From: Volutella citrinella
Taxonomy: Eukaryota; Ascomycota; Sordariomycetes; Hypocreales; Nectriaceae
Length of the DNA: 64,000 nt
Direction: 5' to 3'
Assembly (NCBI GenBank): GCA_034401135.1
Contig: JAWZSP010000005.1
Coordinates: 2,666,001-2,730,000, forward strand
In this document: positions 1 to 9,854 of the stretch, one piece after another
Numbering within the stretch: position 1 is the stretch's first letter
How the letters are laid out: every line of letters starts with the position of its first letter
Program-made: the position numbers and the translations under genes
Notes under the pieces: model-generated
Databases searched by the model: none
What the model was told of the DNA's origin: nothing
The model's input: only the letters and a program-made list of their open reading frames with translations

Positions 1-1540
1 ACCCAGAGCTGCGATTCCCGGCGGCAGGCCCTTTCTGTCATTCCAGAGGGCTGGATCGAAGCTGTCATAAGACATTCTTCGGAAGATGACTAGTTCTTCG
101 ATAACCACGGCATCGAAGCAGCCTGCCCAATACCCAATCACGGAAAGAAAATTCTCCAACGAATGCACCCACTCGGCTGCTGAGTACATGGCCATGGGCA
201 CCATGATGGCCATTGTGATGACGATGAAGACGACTCGTGAAATCCGAGTGAACGCCGGAAGCATCATCTGCAAACACAGAGCAACAGAGTAGTAGGACAG
301 GACCATGTTTCCCACAACACTCAATGCCAGGACGACGAGTACGAATTTTCCAAACCCTCCAGCAGGCCGAAGCATTTCTGCCATCACCCCACCTATCCCA
401 TAGGAGTTCCAAGCCGTTTGCCAGGCCTCTACATTGGGTAGGGCGCCACCTATTGCCGCTCCAAGGACAAGTAAGGGTGTTGAAGGGGTGAGGAGGCCGA
501 GGTAGATGTAAGTGAATACTTTGAGCCTAACTAAAGGTTAGCGAATCGGAGAGGTGCTCGCTTTGAGTCTGGACACTTACTTTGACCCTTTGGGGCTATG
601 GTATGTCGTAAAATCAGACACAGTTCCGCCAAACGTCATGAAGTATCCAGCCATCAAGCTACCATACGAGAGAACACTCTGGACTGAGGCCGGCCCTACT
701 TCAGCCTGCTTTGTGAGATGCTTGCCACCACAACCAACTGCAATGACGATGGCGATCAAGTTTGGGATCCATTGGTATCGTTGCCAAATATGGATGGCGC
801 GATATCCAAGCAACGAGGTGAGGAAACTGAGAGCACAGACGATGCCAATCCCAACATTGACGCTGATATCCGCATTGCTATTGACCGCAGCGATTGCTTG
901 GCCACTGACGATAGAGCCGACTAGGGTAAACCCGGTAACCGTTCCGGCGTTGAGCAGGAGTGGAACGATGACAAGGACAAGACTGCGCATTGTTGTCAGC
1001 GCCATATCTTCAGCCAAAGTCGCATGGAAGGACCTGCTGACCCAAAGGAATAACGAGCTTGCACCATTTGCCGCATTCCCGTTTGACACCCCCCGATACC
1101 AATGAAAGCAGGCGGAATGCAGGTCATGATGTTGAAAAAGAGGATGATCAAAGACACGTCTCGAAGTCCCAGTCCGTAAACGGCTGTACCAATTGCGCCA
1201 GTGGGCAGTCTGCTGTCGCTTAGCATTCATTCACTTTCGCCCAGGGAGCATGAGGGCTCTCAACGTACGGCAACACACAGAGCAACCCCGTGAAGAAGAC
1301 TGTAAAGAGATTGTTGTATTGCGCCTCTGTCCTCTTCTCTTCCGGAACAGGGCGAATCCCGTTCTCTTCGACGCCAGCATCAATCAGTTTCCGATACAGT
1401 CGCTTGATACCAACCTCGTTTGTCTTCTCCTCTCTCACTTCGATCGGCTCATCCTGGGGAGGAGTTTTGCAGGCCACCATGTCAGGGCGACTGAGGTTGG
1501 CCTCGAGGTCGGTCTCCGTCTTGAGATTCGGATTCTCCAT
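1..1540 (-). CDS. NCS1-family purine-cytosine permease (C-terminus beyond window edge)
   Basis: Plasma-membrane symporter of the NCS1 (Fcy2/FcyB-like) family, which imports purine bases and cytosine. The protein starts with a hydrophilic N-terminus (MENPNLKTE...), followed by the family hallmark VPEEKRTE and by GLGLRDVSLIILFF, GMRQMVQARYSFG, LLLNAGTVTGF and FMTFGGTVSDFTTY. Exons on the minus strand are 1540-1269, 1209-1042, 982-581 and 526-1; introns are 54-59 nt. At 983-1041 the donor is GTCAGC; at 1210-1268 the acceptor is a CAGCAG tandem, so one residue may be optionally spliced. All junctions keep phase 2 and restore conserved motifs. The 456 residues present cover most of the about 500-residue family; only the C-terminal tail is missing. 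The substrate (purines against cytosine) is inferred from the family. Confidence 0.9.
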
Positions 1541-4096
1541 TTTCGTTTAGGGGGAAACAGTCAAACAGAGATATTGAGATATCGAGCAATGGGCTAACAC
1601 GAGGTCTGGCAAATCGAAGGCAGAGCACACCTAGCTTTTCAACCAGCGATGGGATGGAGGCAACCTAGACTTGACTGCCACTCGATCTCACCGCCAACCG
1701 TGGCCTCGGCCACTCGACCAAGTCCTACTTGAGCTAGAACTGAGACATCGCGACCACCAGTCCAGGATCCTACCGAAGGGAGAATGGCTGTTCAGGGATC
1801 AAAGCTGCAATGTTTGTTTGTTTGCGCGGGTTGCATCAATGGCGCCCCGAGCCGAAAAGGAGACCCAGTCGGCATGCAGTCCTTGGCGGCCCGCTGCGGA
1901 CGCTACAGTTTCCGCACACCCTCCCGCCGAAAGGATCACTTCCTTGAGGCCCGTGGCTTACCAAGTGGGCTGGCATCTCGTTTGGGCTGCCTCAATTTTG
2001 CTCCTGCCGCTGAGTAGGTTGGCCAGCACCGCACTCATGACCGTGTGCCAGCAGGCGATGGGCGCAAAATAGCGGCGTCGCTTGCAGGACACTCCGGGTC
2101 GGGGCACGACGTGCGATCGCGGAGCCGTCAATAAGGCACCTGCTAACATGACTGATGTGGCGGACGACTGTTCGACGGTCCCACGGTTTATCCTCAGCCC
2201 TTGGGCTGGTGGGCACTGGCAATGCAGCACGCTCCATCACGATAGCTCGCCGGTGCAGGGGGTAGCGCAGCCGCCGGCCACGTGAGTCTACGATTCCCTG
2301 GCTGGCTGGCTTAGCACCAAGCCAAGGCAGGCTCGTTCGCCTCTAATCACATCTACATCCTCCTCTAGTTTCCGCACCGGCAACTCGACAGATGCTAGCT
2401 TGGCGTGGACACGCGGTGGGGAAATCTGAAGTGGCAGCTTTCAGCGCTGGGTGGTGGGGGGGTGTTGCCCTGTCGAAATTTGGAGGTGACGACCGAAGCC
2501 GGATATCGATGGATTCGATTCATCTATCTTCCGACGGATGTGAGTCCCGGCTCGGCAACTAGCAAACATTTGGCTCAGAACCAAGGGCGATCCATCGACG
2601 CTCGGGGCGACACGGTACAGCGACACGGTACACCTGGTTCCTGGACTTCACAAGGACCGGCAGGGCTCCCGGCTCAACCCCTTCTCCCTAAAAAACAGTA
2701 CGGCGCCAACCCTTAGCGCGGCCGACTCACACTGGCAGTGCAGATTCGAGGAAAACGTCAGAACAAAGGCGGTCTGGCTTGGTCCTGTATGATTGCATTT
2801 CCCCTACAGAAGTGACACGGGACGACCGAAAGACAGTGATGCCCGAAGGCGTTAAGACGAGCCCGCAGTAGTGTTGTCTCCGTTGTTTGGGGGCGTTCGG
2901 CGGCCTGCAAGTTGAACAGGGCCATTCAGCGAGTGCCGTCAACCCGGGTTCTTGGATCTGGAGGGGTTGGTGGGCACCAAGAGCTCGACCACAGCCAAAC
3001 ATGCTCTCTCGATCCCTGCCGCCTCTCGCTTCCTTGCGGGATTTACACTTTGTGGCATCGGATAGTCCAGATATCACCTTGAACATGCAGCGTGCTACAC
3101 CGCATGGCCGGCGAGGGGATAGGACTGGGAGGAGCCACGAGTGCGAGTGCGCACGTCCCCGTCCCCTTCACGGGAAGGTCGATCTCTGGGCCTGGCGCTG
3201 TTGAAGTACGACTTACTGTATGGACGAATCCAGTATGCTCGAATCCCTGCCCAGGAGACAAACAGATCTGCAGGGCGCGCGCTCTGCCGTCAGATATTGT
3301 CCCAAGGCAAAAGCGACGGGTCATATCGGCGTCCCTCTCTTGCCTGGCCCTGGAGCCAGTAAGATGTCTATCCGAGGGCGGCCAAGCCCATGCAAACCGC
3401 CGACCCCCTTCCCTCTGGAACCCCTTTCCGAAGACCAAACAAATTGATGGCCGCCATGGCCATGACAGAAAAAAAGCCTGAAGACGCCAAGTCACCAGGT
3501 GTGGTGCGGACATGCAGAAAAATAGCCAGCAATCAAAGACTAGGTGCATGTGTTCCTTTCGTCAGGGCGTCAACCCCGGTTACTTTGGCGCGCCATTGGC
3601 GACAAAACGAACCAGGGTCGTAGTACGTCCCCAGCCTGATGAGTCTCCACAGAAAAGTACCGGCATTGACGGCCGAGCCTGGCCACACGACTGGGGTTGG
3701 TGAGAGCTGGAGCAAGTTTCCCCCCAAGTCCCCCACCTTGGTTTTGCCTTTTCATTTCTCAAGTCGCAATCACGGCCCGCCGTTGTCTGGGGATCTTTAC
3801 CCTAAGGAGGAGTGCCCTCACGTATTAGAGTTGGTATTGGAGTCTCTCTGGAGTTAGACAAATGCCGACGGTACGAACCAATGAGACCTCGCTGCTACCC
3901 TGCAGGCGAAATCTGCAAGATTGTTTGCATGCCATTTTGGGAGCCGAGATCTAGGGGCTTGCCGTGAATGTTTCATTTTTCTTCTCTCGTGATGCAACTG
4001 GTCGGCGGTCCTGTTCTAGGAACTGTACGTATAGCACGACCCGCCTAGCCGACTTCTATCGCTCTGGGTCGCAATGCCAAGCATCCATTCCAAACC
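1541..4096. other. Intergenic region between permease and P450
   Basis: No gene could be supported in these 2.5 kb. Open frames are short, overlap on both strands and lack fungal codon patterns, splice sites joining them or recognisable motifs. The right part must contain the 3' untranslated region of the P450 gene and the left part the promoter of the permease gene. Confidence 0.6.
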
Positions 4097-6449
4097 CTAC
4101 CTATCCATCCCTACAAGCATCACCGCCTTGGAACTCCTGGCCTTGATTGTGCATTCAAAGTGTTGGGGGTGGCTTCAGCCAAAATCGTATCAGCAGGAGT
4201 TTGTCCCATTTCAGGGATAGGACCAGGCCGGTGTGTGGACGGGGCAACTCACCAGGTTCCGCCGTTGGTGAAGGAGACCTTGGGTTCCACTGGATTTCCG
4301 TTGCAATCGGTCTTCTTGTGGAATTCGAGCGTGGCAAGCATGGTTGCCACCATGATCCATACGCTGTTGTCTGCGAGGAAGCGGCCGACGCAAACCCTAC
4401 GCAGTAGAGAGGATGTGAGCGCTGAGCCGCAAGCCAAGAGACGAGACGACGCACCTTCGCCCAAACCCGAAGTTCCCAACAGGGAATGGCTCGCCAAGCC
4501 CACCGTCGGTGACTGGTCCGTATCTGTCTGGGTTGAATTCGTGGGGCGCTCGGTAGATCCGCTCATCGTGCGCCATTGCATGGGCGTTGGCGTAGACCAC
4601 CGTCCTGGGACTCCGTTAGACCTAAGACAGAACCCACAACCCGCGTCGTCATCGGGCGTTTAATAAACGAAAGTCGCAGCCACGTACCCTTCAGGTTTGG
4701 AAAACCGACCAAGATTAGCCACCGTAAAGAAACAGGAAAGGACAGAAGGCGAGGTGGGGGGGCGTACCTTTGGGAATGAACATGCCCCGGTAATTGTCAT
4801 CCTTGATCGACTTGTGTGGGATTCCTACCGCAGCACTTGCATTAGAAACCGGGCCCCGCCTCAATCTGATGGAAGATGGACTGGACTGGGCTGGGGTTAC
4901 CTAGTGGCGCAAGCGGCGACCAGCTATGAGGCGATCAGCTTCCCATCCCTAGGGCTGACAAGGTTGGCCGCGTGGCGGACACCCACCGATAAATTTCCTG
5001 GACGATGTGCTCAATGTATGGCAACGAGGCTCGGTCAGAAAACACGGGCAGCCTCTCGGTACCGATTACGGAATCTAGCTGCTCCCTGGCCTTGGTCTGG
5101 ATTTCGGGGTGGAGGACCATGTTGAGAATGAAGATTACACAAGTCGCCCAGGTCTGGTCGATGCTTTGTTCAGCAGACAAAATCAATTGAATTGAAAAAT
5201 CAGTCTCACCGTGTCCGCGCCCGCAATGAAAACAGCTCCCGCCGCACCTTTGATGTCGTCAAGGGTCCATTTCATCTCGGACTCCGATGACTTCAGACCG
5301 TCTTGGGACTTGTAGAGGCTGAGCAGCTGATGGGCCAGAGAAGAGTTATCGCCGTGAGGGTCCTTGATAGAAGAGGTCAACACCATGCTAGGCCAGTGGT
5401 AGCGCCCGCCCCCACCATGCCATCGGAGCGACGGTGGCCACTTACATGTTCTGTTTCGGCCTCGGCGAATGGGACGTCGTGCAGCTTCTGGATCGCCCAA
5501 CGCCACTGTCGGGCAAAGCGTAGCGCCCAGTCACGGACAAGCCAATCCGGAAGATGGCGAGCTGGCCTTGTTAGTCCATTGGGGCATTGCCTGCCCGGGT
5601 CGAGGGCCGTGGGTGGCTGCAAGGCACGTAACATACCAGGGGGCACCAGGTCAATGATGCTATTTGCGGGCGCGCCGCCATTGCCCGTGGCATGCATGGC
5701 GTCGTTTGCGATTTTGATGTAAGGGTCGTCGTCTCTGGGCACCTCAGTGCCATAGCTTACCTGGAGTACAATGGCCACCGCTAGCCGGCGGAGAGATGTC
5801 TCCCAAGCCGCAGGGGTCTGCAGAATGTTTCGGATGGTGCGCCGGGCTTCGTCAATCTGGAGGCTATGCCACTTACGGACATTTGTGTTGCTAAACGTAG
5901 TCTGCAGCAGCTTTCGATGCATATGCCACCTCTTTCCATAGGGCAGGAATGTCAACGTCTTGCCCCAGCCCATTCTGCATGCCGGGTGGTCACAGATGAG
6001 CAAGCCTGATACTGATAGATGAACCTCAACCGAGGGGCGGATTCCGGGGAAACTTACACCTCTAGCAACGTAAACCGGGGACGGTCACAGAAGTTGGCTC
6101 CTTTGCCATCCAGCACATCCCTGGCCGCTTGCGCGCTGTTGAGGACAATAATGGAACGGCCCAGACTCTTCACATGAATCACATCCGACTCTGCAGGTTT
6201 CAACCATGTTAGGCCTCATTGGCAAGAGCAAGTATCAGAGGAGCCACAAAACATACTGTACTCCCGCGACCACTGTGCGTATGTGGCAGCCGTGTTTTCT
6301 TGGGGAATGATACGAGTATGGCCAATAAGAAATTCACCCGGCGGGCCTGGGGGCAGAGGAAGCTTGGGTTGAGTTCTCCGGAAGGTGGCTAACAGTATCA
6401 CCACAAGAAGTCCGATGCCCAGCTCGGCGAGCAGCTTGGACGATGTCAT
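4097..6449 (-). CDS. Cytochrome P450 monooxygenase, ten exons plus a candidate 1-nt exon
   Basis: Microsomal class II P450. An N-terminal membrane anchor (LLAELGIGLLVVILLATF) is followed by the proline hinge LPLPPGPPG. The I-helix oxygen-binding motif AGADTT lies at about residues 307-312, ExxR as EIYR at about 364-367, and the heme-binding loop FGFGRRVCVGRF carries the thiolate ligand at about Cys450. Exons: 6449-6257, 6190-6058, 5974-5637, 5561-5446, 5362-5210, 5153-4987, 4859-4768, 4688 (one base), 4604-4455, 4396-4253, 4172-4097. The total is 1563 nt, 520 residues, normal for the family. The ATG at 6449 starts just before the anchor. The frame closes only if the single base at 4688 is kept. 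The junction after EIYR is also uncertain: the usual Trp of the ERW region reads as Arg in this model. The substrate is unknown; the style resembles fungal families near O-methylsterigmatocystin oxidoreductase. Confidence 0.85.
4688..4688 (-). other. Candidate single-nucleotide micro-exon in the P450 gene
   Basis: Exon 7 ends after IPK plus one base (4768, phase 1), while every usable acceptor before the next exon leaves phase 2. Between them, GAAG|G|GTACGT gives an acceptor, one G, and a consensus donor. Splicing both sides yields introns of 79 nt (4689-4767, with GCTAAT) and 83 nt (4605-4687, with TCTAAC). The codon becomes G+G+G = Gly, restoring the conserved P450 sequence PKGT. The alternative is a one-base indel in a single 163-nt intron or its flanks. 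Confidence 0.5.
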
Positions 6450-8770
6450 GATGGTGAGGCGTGTTGCGGATCTAGGGCTCACAAATCACTGACCAGCTAA
6501 ACGGATTGCGAAGGATGCAAGAGCTCAGTCAGGTAGTATAGTACGGCTCTGCGATTGCAAAAGGAGCCGGGCTATGGTTTTGATAAGGGGCAAGGAGACG
6601 GATGATGGGGATAGAATCCATATGGCTGGCCCCGGACAGCCCGGGGTGATGGTCTCTTAAACGTCTTTCTTTAGCACAAGGACAGTACCCACCTTCCTCT
6701 TTCTAGTGATGGTGGCAGAGCCTGAGATGTTCAAATCCATATGACTAACGATCCCGCGTTTTGACAAACTCGAGTTGACGCCATCTCAGACGGACTTTCT
6801 CTCTCGGGTCTAGATTGACCCCCTTTGCTGGGCACAGACTGCAGGGAGGCAGGCGACTGGCAGACTGACAAATTCATTGAAGACCTGGGTGTTGTTGATG
6901 GATGGTGAGACTGAAAACTGGTGCGTGGTATACTAATGCCGGGCAACCGGCGTTACTGGATCTCCCGGTAGTCTGCAGACGCCTTGGCGGATCCGTGTGC
7001 CACGACGACCTCATATGGAGCTTTCAACCTTTTTGGCCTGTGAACTACTGCAGCTAGCAGGCCAGGGGGAGGGGGGGCGGGGGCGTGGCGACTGGTGTGT
7101 GGCCGTGTGTCTGGGGACGCCTAGTGGCTCCTCTGCACCGTAGATCACGAATCTCGAAGACAAAGCTTTTGCTCTGGAGCCGTCTTATTGACATGGATTT
7201 ACGAGAGGCGTCTCCCTTGCCTATACAACGTAGTAGTCAGCAGACTGAAGTCGCCCTCATACCGGGACAAGAACACATGGCCGCTAACGCACGACGCGCC
7301 GCCATGCATGGGCATGGGTCGCTGCCGAAGCCACAGTTGGGCACCCTGAGAAGCTGAATTGTATCTTGTCCCAGGCGGACTTGCGACTGATTGTTTGCAC
7401 GACTTGGACGCACATCGCCCGGCTTTGGCGCCGTGGCGAGCATGGCGCAGCTCGGTTCGCACCCTCGGGATAAGTTTGCAGCTGGTCAAGGCAGAGCCTG
7501 TCGACATCATTGGCGGGATACGCTGCCCTGGTCCCTGTGTGTAATCTCTCACAGACGAGAACAGATCTGATGGGTAGATGTCGGTGAGCCGGGGGGCCTG
7601 GCTGGGTAGCCCAGTGCCTTGGAACCAGGGTTTTGAGACTTGACCGAAGAATAGAGAAACGCTGTAGCCCGGCAGATGTCCCCCACCGCTTTCATTCGGA
7701 ACGGCATTTCGTTGCTTTTTTCTTCTTTCTTTCTTTCTGGTCGTCAGGCAGAGAGCCAGGAGAGGCCGTGGGATCATTTTGGCCAGGGTTGAGCCTGATT
7801 GCCCTGGCAGGCTGTGGAGTCAACTCGATGTTGACGAGAAAAAGCAATCAGTTGTGGGTACCGAGCCCAGGATAAGACATGCAGCATGGCGCAAGTTACC
7901 ATTTGATAGCTCCTTCCCAGGAGAAAAGACGGCGAAATTCAGTACGCCTCTCGATTCCATCCGGTACGTTTGTCGGAGAAATTGCTACTGCCTCAGTACC
8001 CGCCCGCTTGGCTTCTTTCCTCAGAATCCCCAGGTATGTGCCTGGTAGTTTGTGAGGACCACGCAGGTACCATAACCAGGAGCCGCTCCCACCCTCCGAG
8101 GCCCGCACAAACGCCACTGTAGGAAGCGAGGCTTCTTTCCGCTTCGCTATTGAATTTAGACGACGGCTAGACGCATGATTAAACGGGAAGGAAGCGGAAA
8201 CATGCGCTGGCTGGCCTGGCCGTCCTTTCAGTCGGTACAGCCCTCCTGACAGTTCTGACGTACGGTAGTGGGAGAGCTAGAGCAGGTTCCGCCCCGCCAC
8301 GGCCCAACTGGGGCCCAGAAGGAGCCGCCCCGCCAGCTTACCTGGTTTTCCTCTGCACGGGCGGCATTCACTGCATGAGGCCTATGTCGTGGAAACCCCG
8401 CCAAAACCCACCTGTTTTCAACGTGACCAAAGGCCTTTGCCTCACCGCACCTCTTGCAATTGAACAACCCAGCTCTGCGGTTTGGACACGACTCCGGCTC
8501 CAGGGATTGCTGCGACACCCACGGCTATTGCAACCACTACTGCACGGCTCGCCACGCTACTTCAATACGTTTGCCAAGCTCGACTCAGCCCAGTGCCGAG
8601 CCCAAGCCTGCCCCTCATCAAACCTCACGTCAGGTCACGTCACATCACGTCCGTCGTCTCAGTCTTCACTTCTCCTACCAATTCAGCAGCAGCGGCTTGT
8701 CTCCCGCTGCCCCGTTCCCCCCAAAAAGTTTTTGCGGTCAGCAGGCTCAATTGTGCTCTCCGAAATCGCC
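6450..8770. other. Intergenic region between P450 and ribokinase (divergent promoters)
   Basis: This stretch separates the divergent P450 and ribokinase genes and should hold both promoters. I see no convincing gene. About 400 bases before the ribokinase ATG an in-frame extension stays open on the plus strand, but it is pyrimidine-rich with no family similarity and is more likely leader sequence. A G-rich cluster sits at 7065-7083. Confidence 0.6.
7065..7083 (+). other. G-quadruplex-capable G-rich cluster
   Basis: The plus strand reads G5-A-G7-C-G5. The middle run can be split into two, giving four G-tracts with one-base loops. Formation is a prediction from sequence only. Confidence 0.4.
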
Positions 8771-9733
8771 ATGGCTTCCGCCACGTTACCACGGATCACT
8801 ATCCTGGGGTCTCTCAACATGGACCTTGTTGCCTATGTCCCCCACCACCCTTTACCGGGCGAGACGTTGACATCCACTGCTTTCAATACGTCGCCAGGTG
8901 GCAAAGGCGCCAACCAAGCCGTCGCCTGCGGCAAGCTTTCGCGCGCCTCAGACCTGTCCAACCCCTCCGCAATCGTTTCCATGGTAGGCGCCGTCGGCAC
9001 CGATTCATACGCCATGATTATGCTGGACAGCCTGGCCACATACGGGGTCAACACCGATGGCGTTGCGGTACGGGACGGCGCTAAGACAGGCATTGCTATC
9101 ATCGTCGTCGACGAGCCGTCTGGCCAGAACCGCATCATCCTGTCCCCCGAGAGCAATCACTCTCTTCTCCCCGAAGAATTCACAACGATACCCGGACCTC
9201 GTCCCGACTTGCTTATCATGCAGCTCGAGATACCTTTTGACACAGTCATGCAAGCCCTGAAGGCGGCCAAGGCAGATGGTGTTCCTGTCCTGCTAAACCC
9301 CGCCCCAGCCCTAGAGCTTCCTGCAGAAGCCTATGAAGGCCTAGCGCACCTCGTGGTAAACGAAACTGAGGCAGCTATCCTGGGTGGCGTCACTGAGTCC
9401 GACCTCGATGACCTAGCTGGCCTTGAGCGAGTCGGCCAAACCTTCATCGACCGCGGTGTCCAGAACGTCATCATTACATTGGGCGGCAGAGGCGTGTATT
9501 TTGTCAACCAAGCTGGCAAGAGCGCGCTACTGCCTGCAAACAAGACCGATGTCGTAGACACCACAGCCGCTGGTGATACCTTTGTTGGGTCGTATGCGCT
9601 TGCTGTCGTTGGTAGCCATGGTGGTGAATTCGACATTGAGGGCGCCCTCAAGGCAGCCGGCCGGGCCTCGGCCCTGACGGTCTCACGTAAGGGTGCTCAG
9701 ATTTCTATTCCTTGGAAGGATGAACTAGCATAG
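8771..9733 (+). CDS. rbsK: Ribokinase
   Basis: Cytosolic PfkB-family sugar kinase that phosphorylates D-ribose to ribose-5-phosphate, feeding the pentose phosphate pathway and nucleotide synthesis. It is a single exon of 320 residues, close to the usual 300-330. Signatures: N-terminal GSLNMD (13-18), sugar-binding GGKGANQ (43-49), NPAP, NETEA, TLGGRG, and the C-terminal catalytic and anion-hole motif DTTAAGDTF with the catalytic base at about Asp269. The ATG at 8771 was chosen because it lies immediately before the conserved first strand (PRITILGSLNMD); an upstream in-frame extension has no similarity. It is divergent from the P450 gene. The nearby purine-cytosine permease raises, without proving, a shared role in nucleoside salvage. 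Confidence 0.95.
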   Translation: MASATLPRITILGSLNMDLVAYVPHHPLPGETLTSTAFNTSPGGKGANQAVACGKLSRASDLSNPSAIVSMVGAVGTDSYAMIMLDSLATYGVNTDGVAVRDGAKTGIAIIVVDEPSGQNRIILSPESNHSLLPEEFTTIPGPRPDLLIMQLEIPFDTVMQALKAAKADGVPVLLNPAPALELPAEAYEGLAHLVVNETEAAILGGVTESDLDDLAGLERVGQTFIDRGVQNVIITLGGRGVYFVNQAGKSALLPANKTDVVDTTAAGDTFVGSYALAVVGSHGGEFDIEGALKAAGRASALTVSRKGAQISIPWKDELA

Positions 9734-9854
9734 TCAATTAAGTCAGCCCTCGAAGTCGTATGGATGGTTACAGCCGCTCTTGGATGCTTGGTGATATGAT
9801 GCGTAGTAGATACTAGATCTTCCTCAGTTCTTGGTGTTCCAGAGACTTAACAGC

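Noticed and set aside
8375..8770. N-terminal extension of the ribokinase frame
   Set aside because: The conserved fold begins right after the ATG at 8771; the extension is Ser/Pro/Arg-rich leader sequence.
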